From contig NZ_LZKQ01000189.1 in assembly GCF_001668675.1 (NCBI RefSeq), positions 1 through 64,000 on the forward strand: 64,000 bases of DNA, read 5' to 3'. Shown here piece by piece: positions 34,842 to 47,234 of this stretch. The DNA is from Mycobacterium asiaticum. Lineage in GTDB: Bacteria; Actinomycetota; Actinomycetes; Mycobacteriales; Mycobacteriaceae. How positions within the stretch are numbered: position 1 is the first letter of the stretch; each line of letters opens with the position of its first letter. The notes beneath the pieces were generated by a model, which saw only the letters and a program-made list of their open reading frames with translations, was not told the DNA's origin and searched no databases. The position numbers and the translations under genes were made by a program.

Positions 34842-35936
34842 ATGACCATCACTACCGAGGAGCGCGCCGAGCTCCAGACGGCGGTTCGCGACCTGTTGCA
34901 CGACCGCTGCACCGAGGCCGACGTACGGCGGGTGATCGGCACCGACGAGGGATTCGACCGCGAACTCTGGGGACTGCTGGCCGGGCAAGGCGTCACCGGC
35001 GTATTGGTCGACAGCGCATCCGGAGGCGTCGGCCTGGGCCCACTCGAGGTCGAGGCGATCGCCGAGGAGATCGGTGCGGCGCTGCTTCCCTCGCCGTGGT
35101 TGTCCAGTTCGGTGCTGACCGTCGCACTGATTCAGGCGGCCGGCGCCGAGGATGACAAGCGGCGGCTGCTCCCCGGCCTTGCTGACGGCACGAAGCTCGG
35201 GACGGTCGCCATCACCGGTCCGCGGGGCACGTGGACCGCGAATGACGTTGCGGTGGAGGCCGATACGTCCGGCGCATTGTCGGGTAGCGCCCACTACGTG
35301 ACCTGGGGGCACGTCGCCGACGTCGTGCTGGTGGTAGCCGACACGGGTGACGGCATCGGCGTATTCGAAGTGACTCCGGATGCTGCAGGACTAACCCATT
35401 GCGCTGAAACGGTTTTCGATCCCACCGTGCGACTGTCGACGTTCACCTTCGACAACACTCCCGCGCGACGGCTGGGCACCGCGGGCTGGGAGGCCGTCCA
35501 GGAAGCGCTGGATATGGCCGTGCTTGCGCTCGCCGGTGAACAGGTCGGCGGCTCCCGCCGGATCTTCGACATCACCGTCGAATACCTCAAGACGCGCATT
35601 CAATTCGGCCGGGTGATCGGCAGCTTCCAGGCACTCAAACACATGGCCGCCGACCTGCTGCTGGAAAACGAGTCGGCGACGTCGGCGGCCCACCATGCGG
35701 CCGCGATGATGGCGGCGCGGAGCGAAAAGGCCGGGGGTGCGCTGGCGTTGGCCGGATTCGTGTGCGCCGAGACCTATGAGTCCACCGCCATGCAGGCCAT
35801 CCAGATGCACGGCGGCATCGGCTTCACCTGGGAGCACCCCGCGCACCTGTTCGTGCGCCGGGCGCGTACCGGTATGCATTTGTTCGGTCCCCCAGCGGTG
35901 TACCGGGAACGCTACCTCGTTTCGAAAGGCGCCTGA
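34842..35936 (+). CDS. Acyl-CoA dehydrogenase (FadE type)
   Basis: 364 residues from ATG at 34842 (MTITTEERAELQTAVRDLL), after GAGAGGGG. An open frame continues over 1 kb upstream opposite agpS but is not coding. The dehydrogenase fold is seen in LDMAVLALAGEQVGGSRRIFDITVEYLKTRIQFGRVIGSFQALKH and MQAIQMHGGIGFTWEHPAHLF. The middle beta domain is less conserved than in canonical members. It is immediately followed, after one base, by a second acyl-CoA dehydrogenase. The pair resembles the heteromeric FadE pairs used on steroid or branched acyl-CoAs. Confidence 0.88.
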   Translation: MTITTEERAELQTAVRDLLHDRCTEADVRRVIGTDEGFDRELWGLLAGQGVTGVLVDSASGGVGLGPLEVEAIAEEIGAALLPSPWLSSSVLTVALIQAAGAEDDKRRLLPGLADGTKLGTVAITGPRGTWTANDVAVEADTSGALSGSAHYVTWGHVADVVLVVADTGDGIGVFEVTPDAAGLTHCAETVFDPTVRLSTFTFDNTPARRLGTAGWEAVQEALDMAVLALAGEQVGGSRRIFDITVEYLKTRIQFGRVIGSFQALKHMAADLLLENESATSAAHHAAAMMAARSEKAGGALALAGFVCAETYESTAMQAIQMHGGIGFTWEHPAHLFVRRARTGMHLFGPPAVYRERYLVSKGA

Positions 35937-35937
35937 C

Positions 35938-37125
35938 ATGTCATTGCCCACTGTCGACGAACTGCGTTCGGAAGTCCGGGACTGGTTGCAGCAGAACTGG
36001 ACGGGACTGCCCAAACATGACGACCCCTGGAGCAGTTCGCCGGAGCGCATCGCCTGGCTGGAGCGGGTCCTGGACGCGGGATACGCGGTGCCGACCTACC
36101 CCACCGAATGGTTCGGCCGCGGCTATCCCAACGATCTCGCCGCGCACATCCGGCGGGAGTTCACCGCCGTCAAGGCGCCCGGGGCGGGGCAGGACAAATA
36201 CAACATTCCGGCCAACACGATTCTGAAGCTCGGCTCAGTCCCGCTGAAGCAACAACTGCTGCAAGATTTCCTGACCGAGCGGGCCCGCACCTGTCTGCTC
36301 TACAGCGAACCCGGTGCGGGTTCCGATCTCGCGGGTGTACGCACCACGGCGGTGCGAGACGGCGACCACTGGGTGGTCAACGGGCAGAAGGTGTGGACGT
36401 CCGGCGCGCAGACCGCGGACTATGCGCTGCTGATCGCCCGCACCGACTGGGACGCACCAAAACACAAGGGGCTCACCTTCTTCCTGCTGCCGATGAAGCA
36501 GCCGGGCATCGATGTGAGGCCGCTGGTGCAGATCACCGGCGAGTCCCATTTCAACGAGGTGTTCATCACCGATGCGCTAGTGCCCCACGACCATCTGCTC
36601 GGCGCCGAGGGCGACGGCTGGCGCGCACTGCAGACCGCACTGGCCTATGAACGATCCATCATGGGCGACACCGGGCGCTCGTCGCGCAATCGGTCACGGG
36701 CGGACGACCTGATCGCACTGGCGCGTGAGCACGGCCGGCTCGATGATGCCGCGGTGCGGCGTTCGCTGGCTGAAGTGTTGGCGCTGCGAGAACTCAACGC
36801 GCTCAACAACGCCCGCGCCAAGGCCAGCACCGAGCAGGGGACGTCCAGTTCGATCATGTCGCTGGGCAAGCTGGCGATGTCGCGGATCCTGCACGCCGAG
36901 GCGCGGCTGAAGACCGAGCTGATCGGCGCGGCGGCGCTGCTGGCCGGCCGGGACAACCCGGAGTCCGACGATGTCAATTTCCTTGCACTGAACGCGTTTT
37001 TCACCTCGATCGGTGGCGGCACCGACCAGATCCAGCGCAACATCATCGGGGAACGAGTCCTCGGGCTACCCAAGGAACCAGAAGCCGACCGCGACATTCC
37101 CTTCCGCCAAGCCCGCCGGAATTGA
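35938..37125 (+). CDS. Acyl-CoA dehydrogenase (FadE type)
   Basis: 395 residues. The FAD/substrate motif is LLYSEPGAGSDLAGVRTTAVRDGD HWVVNGQKVWTSGA; the C-terminal half has FTSIGGGTDQIQRNIIGERVLGLPKEP, the family ending. The ATG at 35938 is one base after the previous stop, so both subunits are made together. It probably forms an alpha2beta2 enzyme with the preceding gene; the substrate is unknown. Downstream, 71 bp away, is the DevR-box promoter of the next operon. Confidence 0.92.
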   Translation: MSLPTVDELRSEVRDWLQQNWTGLPKHDDPWSSSPERIAWLERVLDAGYAVPTYPTEWFGRGYPNDLAAHIRREFTAVKAPGAGQDKYNIPANTILKLGSVPLKQQLLQDFLTERARTCLLYSEPGAGSDLAGVRTTAVRDGDHWVVNGQKVWTSGAQTADYALLIARTDWDAPKHKGLTFFLLPMKQPGIDVRPLVQITGESHFNEVFITDALVPHDHLLGAEGDGWRALQTALAYERSIMGDTGRSSRNRSRADDLIALAREHGRLDDAAVRRSLAEVLALRELNALNNARAKASTEQGTSSSIMSLGKLAMSRILHAEARLKTELIGAAALLAGRDNPESDDVNFLALNAFFTSIGGGTDQIQRNIIGERVLGLPKEPEADRDIPFRQARRN

Positions 37126-37143
37126 CCTTGCACCTCGCGGCCG

Positions 37144-37163
37144 GTGAGGACCGAAGTCCCTAC
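37144..37163 (+). promoter_or_regulatory. DevR (DosR) box before the Rv3127-like gene
   Basis: The core AGGACCGAAGTCCC (37147-37160) matches 11 of 14 positions of the DevR core GGGACTWWAGTCCC. Its centre is 42-43 bp upstream of 37196/37197. A TAACGT -10 element lies at 37184-37189, so the start is predicted at the GTG itself, giving a leaderless mRNA. Confidence 0.7.
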
Positions 37164-37196
37164 CGGTCCGCAACGGACCTCCGTAACGTCGTAGTT

Positions 37197-38180
37197 GTGG
37201 ACAAAGACGTGCTGCAGAACGCGGTGCTGCTGGCTTGCCGGGCGCCGTCGGTGCACAACAGCCAGCCGTGGCGCTGGGTGGCCGAGGGCAACGCCGTGCA
37301 CCTGTTCGTCGATCGCAACCGAACCGTACCCGCCACAGACGATTCCGGCCGCGAAGCGCTGATCAGTTGCGGTGCGGCACTGGATCACCTCCGCGTCGCC
37401 ATGACCGCCGCGGGCCGGCGCGCGGGCACCGCCCGCTTCCCCAACCCCAACAACCGCGATCACCTGGCCACGCTCGAATTCAGGCCGATCGACCAGGTCA
37501 CGGCGGCCCAGCGCGATCGCGCGGGCGCCATCCTGCAGCGCCGCACCGATCGGCTGCCGTTCGACCGACCCGTCTACTGGAACCAGTTTGAAACGCTGCT
37601 GCGCAGCACACTCGACGACGACGCCGTCACTCTGGACGTCCTCGAGGACGAGAAACGACCGCGCCTGGTGGAGGCGTCCCAGCTCAGCGCGGCGCTGCGC
37701 CGCGACGATGCGTCCTATCATGCCGAACTCGATTGGTGGACTTCGCCGTTCGTGCTGTCGGACGGCATGCCGCCGTCCGCGCTCGCGTCGGACAGCGAGC
37801 GGCTGCGGGTGGATGTGGCCCGGAACTTTCCGGTCCGCGGTCACCAGGACCGGCGCCCCGAAATCGCGACGGACTGGTCGAAGATCCTGGTGCTGTCGAC
37901 GCCGGAGGACACCCGCGCCGACATCCTCAGATGTGGCGAAACACTTTCCAAGGTGCTGCTGGAATGCACCATGGCCGGAATGGCAACCTGCACGCTGACC
38001 CACCTGATCGAAGCGGACCGCAGCCGTGACATCGTGCGTGACCTGATCGGTGGGCGCGGCGAGCCCCAAGTTCTGATCCGCGTGGGGATCACGCCGGTGA
38101 TGGAAGCGATCGAGCCGCCGACACCACGCCGACCCTTGAACACCGTCCTGGAATTCCGCGAACCATCACGAGAAAGGTGA
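37197..38180 (+). CDS. Acg-family nitroreductase-like protein (Rv3127-like)
   Basis: 327 residues from GTG at 37197. An upstream TTG adds 25 residues but lies upstream of the DevR box. The Acg signature CRAPSVHNSQPWRW, SGREALISCGAALDHLRVA and RRTDRLPFDRP mark the two-domain nitroreductase-like fold. Members bind FMN poorly and are among the most strongly DevR-induced proteins; Acg is thought to sequester flavin. It is followed by a flavin-binding-protein gene 4 bp downstream. Confidence 0.88.
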   Translation: MDKDVLQNAVLLACRAPSVHNSQPWRWVAEGNAVHLFVDRNRTVPATDDSGREALISCGAALDHLRVAMTAAGRRAGTARFPNPNNRDHLATLEFRPIDQVTAAQRDRAGAILQRRTDRLPFDRPVYWNQFETLLRSTLDDDAVTLDVLEDEKRPRLVEASQLSAALRRDDASYHAELDWWTSPFVLSDGMPPSALASDSERLRVDVARNFPVRGHQDRRPEIATDWSKILVLSTPEDTRADILRCGETLSKVLLECTMAGMATCTLTHLIEADRSRDIVRDLIGGRGEPQVLIRVGITPVMEAIEPPTPRRPLNTVLEFREPSRER

Positions 38181-38184
38181 CCCC

Positions 38185-38613
38185 ATGACCGACGAGCCGA
38201 TCACCGTCCTATCTGAAAGCGAGAGTTGGGATCTGCTGGGCACCGCCGCGCTCGGCCGGCTGGTGACCACTTTCGCCGGTGAACCGGAGATCTTCCCGGT
38301 CAACTACGTGGCGCAGAACCGGACCATTCTGTTCCGGACCGCCGAAGGCACGAAGTTGTTCTCGGCGGTGGGCAATCACACCGTGCTCTTCGAGGCCGAT
38401 GACCACAATGTCGCCGAAGGCTGGAGCGTGATCGTGCGCGGCCGCGCGCGGTTGCTGAAAACCGACGCCGAGATCGAGGAAGCCGACCGCGCCGGTCTCT
38501 ACCCGTGGACGTCGACGCACAAATCCAACTACGTGCGCGTCACCCCGACCGAAACCACCGGCCGCCGCTTCGTATTCGGTCCCGAGCCGGACCGCAACGA
38601 AACCGTCGCCTAA
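38185..38613 (+). CDS. Pyridoxamine-5'-phosphate-oxidase-like flavin/F420-binding protein (Rv3129-like)
   Basis: 142 residues. The split-barrel fold is seen in LLGTAALGRLVTTFAGEPEIFPVNYVAQNRTILFRTAEGTKL, VIVRGRARLL and VRVTPTETTGRRF. GAAAGGTGACCCC precedes the ATG, 4 bp after the nitroreductase-like gene, so both depend on the DevR box at 37144. Orthologues are DevR-regulon members; the substrate is unknown. Confidence 0.85.
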   Translation: MTDEPITVLSESESWDLLGTAALGRLVTTFAGEPEIFPVNYVAQNRTILFRTAEGTKLFSAVGNHTVLFEADDHNVAEGWSVIVRGRARLLKTDAEIEEADRAGLYPWTSTHKSNYVRVTPTETTGRRFVFGPEPDRNETVA

Positions 38614-38617
38614 TCGT

Positions 38618-39043
38618 TCAACGGGTGACCAGCGCGTCCAGTTCGTGAGCGTCGGTGCCGGTGAGCCGGCGATGCATCGCCCAGGCAATGCGCCCGGCCT
38701 GTACCTTGGCGCGTTCGGCGGCCGGACCGGTGTACATCTCGTCAACGGTCTGCCGCCACAGCATCAGCCAGCGGACGAAGTGGCTGGCGGACAACGGCGT
38801 TCGCCGATGGATGTCCCGATGCGCCGCCAGCGCGCTGCCCCGATAGCGGCCGGCGCGGAACAGTACGGTCTCCCAGAAGTCGCACATGGTGGGCAGATGA
38901 TTTTCGAGCCCGGTGGCCCGCAGCTGCTCGAACGGTGCGTACAGGACATCGTCGTGCAGCGCCCGGCCGTAGAAGCGGTCCAGCAGCGCTGCGACATCGG
39001 CGCGGTCGGCCAGATCGGCGCGGGTTGCCTCACGCATCGTCAC
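38618..39043 (-). CDS. Group III truncated haemoglobin
   Basis: 141 residues. The helix B tyrosine is at RFYGRAL (Y25), and the E/F region is HLPTMCDFWETVLF. The probable haem-ligand histidine is in HRDIHRRTPL (H79, possibly H75), followed by SHFVRWLMLWRQTVDEMYTG, the group III hallmark. Proteins of this group bind O2 and NO and have been linked to NO and peroxide chemistry. The GTG start overlaps the tgs1 stop by 4 bp (GTGA), making it part of the DevR-controlled tgs1 operon. The M. tuberculosis locus as I know it has no such gene. Confidence 0.85.
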   Translation of the reverse strand: MTMREATRADLADRADVAALLDRFYGRALHDDVLYAPFEQLRATGLENHLPTMCDFWETVLFRAGRYRGSALAAHRDIHRRTPLSASHFVRWLMLWRQTVDEMYTGPAAERAKVQAGRIAWAMHRRLTGTDAHELDALVTR

Positions 39044-40419
39044 ACCACCAGCGACAGCGGTCCCCGCGTCGGAGGGTTCTTGCGCCGCTTGCTGATTCGT
39101 ACCAGACGGGCCACCGCGTTTTCGATTCCCCGGCCCAATAGGTCGACGTCGGCGGCCACCTCGTAGTCGGCGAGAATGCCGAAGTACAGGTGGTCGGCAT
39201 AGCTGAGCATCGCCACACCGGTCCGCAGGTCCAAAGCCAGCGGCGGCACCGGGTACACCCCCACCACTTCCTTGTTCATGAACCGCAGCGGTCGGCGTGG
39301 CCCGGGCACATTGGTCGCGACCGTCACCACGCTGCGCTGCGGCAACCGCATCAGCAAGCCGACCGTCCAGGCCGTCAACACGAACGGGATCCGGTTGCTC
39401 AAGGACAGCAGCACATTTCCGGCCTGTCGTTGGCCACTGGACTTCACCCGGCGCAACCGGGTGTGCACGGTGCGCAACCGCTGCACCGGATTCTCCTCAT
39501 CCACCGGAAGGCTCGGCAGCATCAGCGACACACGGTTGTCGGTCTTGTCGGATGCGTCCGCAGAACGCACCGAAACGGGCACCAGGGTCCGCAGCGAATC
39601 CGCCAGCGGCTGCTGACCGTGTTCGATCATGATATTGCGGTAGCTCTCGGTGATCGCTGCCAGCGCAACGTCGTTGACGGTGACCTGAAAGGTCTTGGCG
39701 ACCAGGTCGATATCGGCCATCGGGACCCGCGCGCCGCTGAACCGGCGCAGGTCACTGAGCGGGCCGGTCAGCGCAGACGGGGCCGGGCTGAGCAGGCCCG
39801 CGGCGAGTTCGCCGGCACCCTGCGCGGCCCGGACGATGCCGGCCGTCACGGCGGCTGACGCGTTGATCAGGCCGCCGAGCAGCGACGTGCGCTGCGACAC
39901 AGACTTTTTGGGCTCGTGAGCTGCTCGTACGTGATCGGCGAAACTTGCCACGCCGTCGTCGCACAAGCCGATCAGCATGTGGGTGGCCGCGATTCCATCG
40001 GCCATGCAGTGATGCACTTTGGTCAGCATCGCCCAGCGGTCGTCGGCGAGCCCCTCGATGACCCACACCTCCCACAACGGTCGATCACGGTCCAGACGCC
40101 TTGCCATCACATCGGCGATCAGCCCGAACAATTCCCGATCGCCGCCCGGTTGCGGCAGTGCGGCGCGGTGCACGTGCCGTTGGAGATCGAAATCGGGGTC
40201 GTCCACCCAGTCGGGTGCCCCGAAGTCCAACGGATGCACCCGCAGACGCTGCCCCAGCCGCGGACAGCTGCCGATCCGTTGGGCGAAGGTTGACATCAAC
40301 GTTTTCTGCTCGGGAACCGGCCCTTCGATGACCGCGATCCCGCCGATGGCAAGGCTGACCCGCGGATTGGCGTCTTCGGCTTTGAGGAATCCGGCGTCCA
40401 GCGTGGTCAGGTGCTCCAT
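39040..40419 (-). CDS. tgs1: Diacylglycerol O-acyltransferase (triacylglycerol synthase) Tgs1
   Basis: 459 residues, WS/DGAT family. The catalytic motif HHxxxDG is HHCMADG (136-142); PLWEVWVIEGL precedes it and the C-terminal domain has NVPGPRRPLRFMNKEVVGVYPV. It makes triacylglycerol from diacylglycerol and acyl-CoA in hypoxia and NO stress. The ATG at 40419 lies at the predicted transcription start, 42-43 bp from the centre of a DevR box, implying a leaderless mRNA. Longer in-frame starts upstream would run through the promoter. Confidence 0.95.
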   Translation of the reverse strand: MEHLTTLDAGFLKAEDANPRVSLAIGGIAVIEGPVPEQKTLMSTFAQRIGSCPRLGQRLRVHPLDFGAPDWVDDPDFDLQRHVHRAALPQPGGDRELFGLIADVMARRLDRDRPLWEVWVIEGLADDRWAMLTKVHHCMADGIAATHMLIGLCDDGVASFADHVRAAHEPKKSVSQRTSLLGGLINASAAVTAGIVRAAQGAGELAAGLLSPAPSALTGPLSDLRRFSGARVPMADIDLVAKTFQVTVNDVALAAITESYRNIMIEHGQQPLADSLRTLVPVSVRSADASDKTDNRVSLMLPSLPVDEENPVQRLRTVHTRLRRVKSSGQRQAGNVLLSLSNRIPFVLTAWTVGLLMRLPQRSVVTVATNVPGPRRPLRFMNKEVVGVYPVPPLALDLRTGVAMLSYADHLYFGILADYEVAADVDLLGRGIENAVARLVRISKRRKNPPTRGPLSLVV

Positions 40420-40455
40420 GAGTATCACTATTCGCCGGCGGGATCGGCCAGAGCA

Positions 40456-40469
40456 GGGCCAAAGGTCCC
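40456..40469 (-). promoter_or_regulatory. DevR (DosR) box for tgs1
   Basis: GGGCCAAAGGTCCC matches the DevR core at 11 of 14 positions. Its centre (40462.5) is 42-43 bp from 40420, adjacent to the tgs1 ATG. A -10-like AATAGT on the minus strand lies at 40432-40427. Confidence 0.7.
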
Positions 40470-40476
40470 ACGCTGC

Positions 40477-40493
40477 CAGGGCTTCCTGCCCTG
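40477..40493 (+). promoter_or_regulatory. Palindrome upstream of the Rv3131-like gene, possible second DevR site
   Basis: CAGGGC-TTCCT-GCCCTG is a perfect palindrome with a 5-bp spacer, centred 43 bp before an ATG at 40528, with GATCCT at 40515-40520 as a -10 candidate. Its odd spacing departs from the DevR consensus, so it is a weaker candidate than the neighbouring box. Confidence 0.4.
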
Positions 40494-40563
40494 CCGCAGC
40501 GGCGGGCGGTGAACGATCCTGGAAGGCATGACCACCGTCATCGATAGAAAGGGTCCGGCACCG

Positions 40564-43898
<3,335 letters not shown>

Positions 43899-43920
43899 AG
43901 CACCACTCCTGACCAGCACC

Positions 43921-44709
43921 CTACAAGTTGGCGCACCGCACCGTAAGTACCGAGGACCCCGCGCGGTAGACGCTGCAGACCTGCGCCGCGTAGGCGTCGG
44001 TGACGAACAGCTGGCCCGGTGCGCCTTGATCGGCCATGTACCGGTAACCGCGCCCGCGCACGATGGCCGGCTCGACCCGCACATCCGGGTACAGCCGGGT
44101 CCAGCGAGCCAGACGACGGTCCAAATGTGCTTGCGCACCGCAATTTTGAGCACCGGCGTGCGCCTGAACCGAGATCGCGCGCAACGGAACTTTGCGCAGC
44201 CGGGCCTCGTCGAATGCGTGTCGCAGCACGGCTCCATTGTCCACTTCCGCGACGACGCTGCTGACCCGCGGTTCGGCCACGCCGTCAGGTGAGCGGTGGA
44301 TGACCGCGACGGGGCACAGCGACGATCCGGCCAGTGCGCCGGCCACGGAGCCCTGTCCGCAGCGGGCGTGATTGAGGCCGATCGAGCCGACGCAGATCAT
44401 CAGCGCGGTTCTGGATTCCTGCAACAACTTGGCCAGTGGCTTGCCCCACAGAATTTCGGTTTCGACCTCGACATGCGGGCCCGCCGCCTCGACCGCCCGG
44501 TAGGCGTCGTAGAGGGCCGAGCGGGCCGCGGCCTGGCGCGCCGCGATGCCGCCGGCCTCGTCGACATGCGCGGCATCGACCACGTAGACCAGTCGCAACG
44601 GGACCTCGCGCTCGGCGGCCTCGTCGATGGCCCACAGCGCTGCATCCAGTGCCGCTTTAGACCCGTCGATACCGACGACGATTGCTGGACGTGACTCGCG
44701 GTGGCTCAT
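43921..44709 (-). CDS. Tandem universal stress protein (Rv3134c-like)
   Basis: 262 residues with two Usp domains. The first (about 8-140) has [17 protein letters not shown] and [33 protein letters not shown]; the ATP-loop glycines are partly kept. The second (about 148-260) is more degenerate. It heads the operon with devR and devS, and its promoter carries a DevR box, giving positive autoregulation. AAGGAGGCCGAG precedes the ATG. Confidence 0.93.
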   Translation of the reverse strand: MSHRESRPAIVVGIDGSKAALDAALWAIDEAAEREVPLRLVYVVDAAHVDEAGGIAARQAAARSALYDAYRAVEAAGPHVEVETEILWGKPLAKLLQESRTALMICVGSIGLNHARCGQGSVAGALAGSSLCPVAVIHRSPDGVAEPRVSSVVAEVDNGAVLRHAFDEARLRKVPLRAISVQAHAGAQNCGAQAHLDRRLARWTRLYPDVRVEPAIVRGRGYRYMADQGAPGQLFVTDAYAAQVCSVYRAGSSVLTVRCANL

Positions 44710-44745
44710 CTCGGCCTCCTTATTTCGATCCCTGCTGCAAACCCC

Positions 44746-44788
44746 ACGCTATTGGTCGGGCGAACGACCGCACAGAGGCGATGGTCCC
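44746..44788 (-). promoter_or_regulatory. DevR-box promoter of the Rv3134c-devR-devS operon
   Basis: The box GAGGCGATGGTCCC (44775-44788) keeps the GTCCC half and part of the other. Its centre (44781.5) is 42.5 bp from 44739, the start predicted from TAGCGT on the minus strand (44751-44746). Confidence 0.55.
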
Positions 44789-44795
44789 GGGATCA

Positions 44796-44839
44796 GGGCC
44801 ATAAGTCCCTATTGACAAATGCCGTTGTGAAAATAACGT
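44796..44839 (+). promoter_or_regulatory. DevR-box promoter of the nitric oxide reductase operon
   Basis: The box GGGCCATAAGTCCC (44796-44809) is followed directly by TTGACA (44812-44817), a 16-bp spacer and TAACGT (44834-44839), predicting a start at about 44846. The box centre is 43 bp upstream of that point, the classical DevR activating position. The same box may also help the divergent devRS operon. Confidence 0.7.
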
Positions 44840-44900
44840 TGCGAGCGCATCCGCTGATAGCGCGCACCTTGGCGAGGATGCCTAGAGAGGAGTTCCTCCG

Positions 44901-47231
44901 ATGGCCCTTCAAGAAATATCTGAATCGCCGAATCCCGGCCAACCGTCATCACAACCCCTGATCGGCAAAGGATGGATTCAGGGCGTCGCCTTGGTGATGA
45001 TTTTCGGGTTCCTGGTGATGGGGATCCTCGCCTACCGGACCTACACGGCGGCAATGCCGATGCCCGACAGAGTTGTCACCGAGACGGGCCAGGTGCTGTT
45101 CACGCATGAGGACATCACGAAGGGCCAGGAGTTGTATCAGGCGCGCGGCCTGATGGAGTACGGATCGGTGCTGGGCCACGGGGCGTACCTGGGGCCCGAC
45201 TACACGGCCGACTACCTGCGGATGGCCACCGACGACGTCGCCGGCCAATTCCGCGCCGAAGGCGTCACCGAACCGCGTCAACGGGTGGTCACCGAATTCC
45301 GCACCAACCGCTACAACGCCGACACCAAGACGCTGGTCTTCACTAATCGTCAGGCCGCGGCATTCGAACGCATCGGAGACCATTACGCGGGGATTTTCGG
45401 TGAGGACTCGACGAAATACGGCTTGCTGCCGCAATTGATCACCGATAAGACGCAGATCCGCCAAATCACCGCGTTTTTCGCTTGGACCGCGTGGGCGGCC
45501 GCGGCCGAACGACCCGGGCACAAATACAGCTACACCAACAACTGGCCGGCCGAGCAGCGCGTCGACAACGGCCCGACGGCGTCGGTGATCGTCTGGTCGG
45601 CGCTGTCGCTGATTGCCCTGCTGGGCGGCATCGGCGTCATGTTCGCCGTCTACGGACGCTGGAGCCAGAAGGTGGGCTGGCACGGCGCCGAGACCTCCAC
45701 CCTGTCGTTCCGCCAGCCCGGCACGGTGAGCCTGACTCCCGCACAACGCGCCTGCATCTGGTTCTTCGCCGTTGTCGCGGTGCTGTTCCTGCTGCAAACG
45801 TTGCTGGGTGCGGCGGCCGAGCACTACCGGGCCGATCTGTCGACGTTCTTCGGTATCGACCTGGCCCGGGTCCTGCCCTACAACCTGGCCCGCACGTGGC
45901 ACCTGCAGTTGGCTCTGTTCTGGACCGCGGCGGCCTTCCTGGCGGGCGGAATATTCCTGGTGCCGTTCATCGCTCGCCGCGAGCCGAAACGGCAGGCGCT
46001 GCTGGCCTACGTGCTGCTCGGGGCGGTTGCGGTGGTGGTGTTGGGCTCGCTGATCAGCGAGGCGCTTTCCATCTACGGCGTGATCCCCGAGGGCGGATTG
46101 TTCTCCCAGCAGTGGGAGTATCTCGACCTGCCGCGACTGTGGCAGATCCTGCTGATCGTCGGGATGTTCGTGTGGATCGCGATCATCTGGCGCGGCATGC
46201 GTGCCCGACTCAAGGGCGAGTCGAAGATGAACATGCCGTGGCTGTTCTTCTTCTCCGGGCTGGCGATTCCGGTGTTCTACACGGTGGGCCTGCTCGCCGG
46301 CAGCGACACCCACTACACGGTTGCCGACTTCTGGCGGTTCTGGGTGGTGCACCTGTGGGTCGAGGACTTCCTCGAGTTGTTCACCACGGTGATGGTGGCC
46401 TACATGTTCGTGCTGCTGGGCGTGGTCCGCGAGCGGATCGCCCTGGGCGTGATCTTCCTGGACGTCATCCTGTACTCCGCGGGCGGCGTCATCGGCACCA
46501 TGCACCATCTGTACTTCTCCGGGACTCCAGTGGAGCACATGGCGCTGGGTGCGTTCTTCTCGGCTGCCGAGGTAATTCCGTTGACCTTCCTGACCGTCGA
46601 AGCGTGGGCGTTCCTGCAGCTGGGCGCGCGCCAACAGACCGGCGACGCGAACCCGTTCCCGCACCGCTGGGCGGTCATGTTCCTTGTCGCCGTTGGGTTC
46701 TGGAACTTCCTGGGCGCCGGCATCTTCGGTTTCCTGATCAATCTTCCGGTGGTGTCCTACTATCAGATCGGCACCGCGCTGACGGCCAATCACGGTCACG
46801 CGGCCATGATGGGCGTCTACGGAATGCTGGCCGTGGGGTTGGCGATGTTTGCGTTCCGCTACGCGATACCGGCCGCCAAGTGGCCGGAGCGGCTGGCCCG
46901 AATCTCTTTCTGGTGCATGAACATCGGCCTGGCGTGGATGGTCTTCGTCACGCTGCTGCCACTCGGCGTGCTGCAGTTGTTCCATTCGGTCAATGACGGC
47001 TACTTCGAGGCACGCTCGCTGGGTTACATCACCAAACCCGGCAACGCGGTGCTGGAATGGCTGCGGATGCCCGGTGACATCATCCTGATCGTCGGCGGTG
47101 TGCTGCCGTTTGTCTGGATCGCCTGGACCGCGCTGCGCCACTTCCGTTCCGGCACCACGGTCGAGGAACTGCCCGAGCACCCGCTCTACACCGAGAACAC
47201 CGCGGCGGAGCCGGCGCCGGCGAAGGACTGA
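44901..47231 (+). CDS. norB: Quinol-dependent nitric oxide reductase (qNOR)
   Basis: 776 residues, about 14 membrane helices. The N-terminal extension (about 35-230) is the quinol-oxidising fused domain with GQELYQARGLMEYGSVLGHGAYLGPDYTADYL. The haem-copper-oxidase-like core keeps the histidines in RTWHLQLALFW, HLWVEDFLELFTT, GTMHHLYFSGTP and NHGHAAMMGVYG, with the Glu-rich NOR signature (E in LWVEDF). It reduces 2 NO to N2O without pumping protons. GAGAGGAG precedes the ATG. It heads a three-gene operon with its own DevR box. M. tuberculosis lacks it at this locus. Confidence 0.95.
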   Translation: MALQEISESPNPGQPSSQPLIGKGWIQGVALVMIFGFLVMGILAYRTYTAAMPMPDRVVTETGQVLFTHEDITKGQELYQARGLMEYGSVLGHGAYLGPDYTADYLRMATDDVAGQFRAEGVTEPRQRVVTEFRTNRYNADTKTLVFTNRQAAAFERIGDHYAGIFGEDSTKYGLLPQLITDKTQIRQITAFFAWTAWAAAAERPGHKYSYTNNWPAEQRVDNGPTASVIVWSALSLIALLGGIGVMFAVYGRWSQKVGWHGAETSTLSFRQPGTVSLTPAQRACIWFFAVVAVLFLLQTLLGAAAEHYRADLSTFFGIDLARVLPYNLARTWHLQLALFWTAAAFLAGGIFLVPFIARREPKRQALLAYVLLGAVAVVVLGSLISEALSIYGVIPEGGLFSQQWEYLDLPRLWQILLIVGMFVWIAIIWRGMRARLKGESKMNMPWLFFFSGLAIPVFYTVGLLAGSDTHYTVADFWRFWVVHLWVEDFLELFTTVMVAYMFVLLGVVRERIALGVIFLDVILYSAGGVIGTMHHLYFSGTPVEHMALGAFFSAAEVIPLTFLTVEAWAFLQLGARQQTGDANPFPHRWAVMFLVAVGFWNFLGAGIFGFLINLPVVSYYQIGTALTANHGHAAMMGVYGMLAVGLAMFAFRYAIPAAKWPERLARISFWCMNIGLAWMVFVTLLPLGVLQLFHSVNDGYFEARSLGYITKPGNAVLEWLRMPGDIILIVGGVLPFVWIAWTALRHFRSGTTVEELPEHPLYTENTAAEPAPAKD

Positions 47232-47234
47232 CCG

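Noticed and set aside
36645..38069. Long minus-strand open frame opposite the acyl-CoA dehydrogenase and the Rv3127-like gene
   Set aside because: Shadow of two real plus-strand genes; it also crosses the DevR promoter and shows no family motif.
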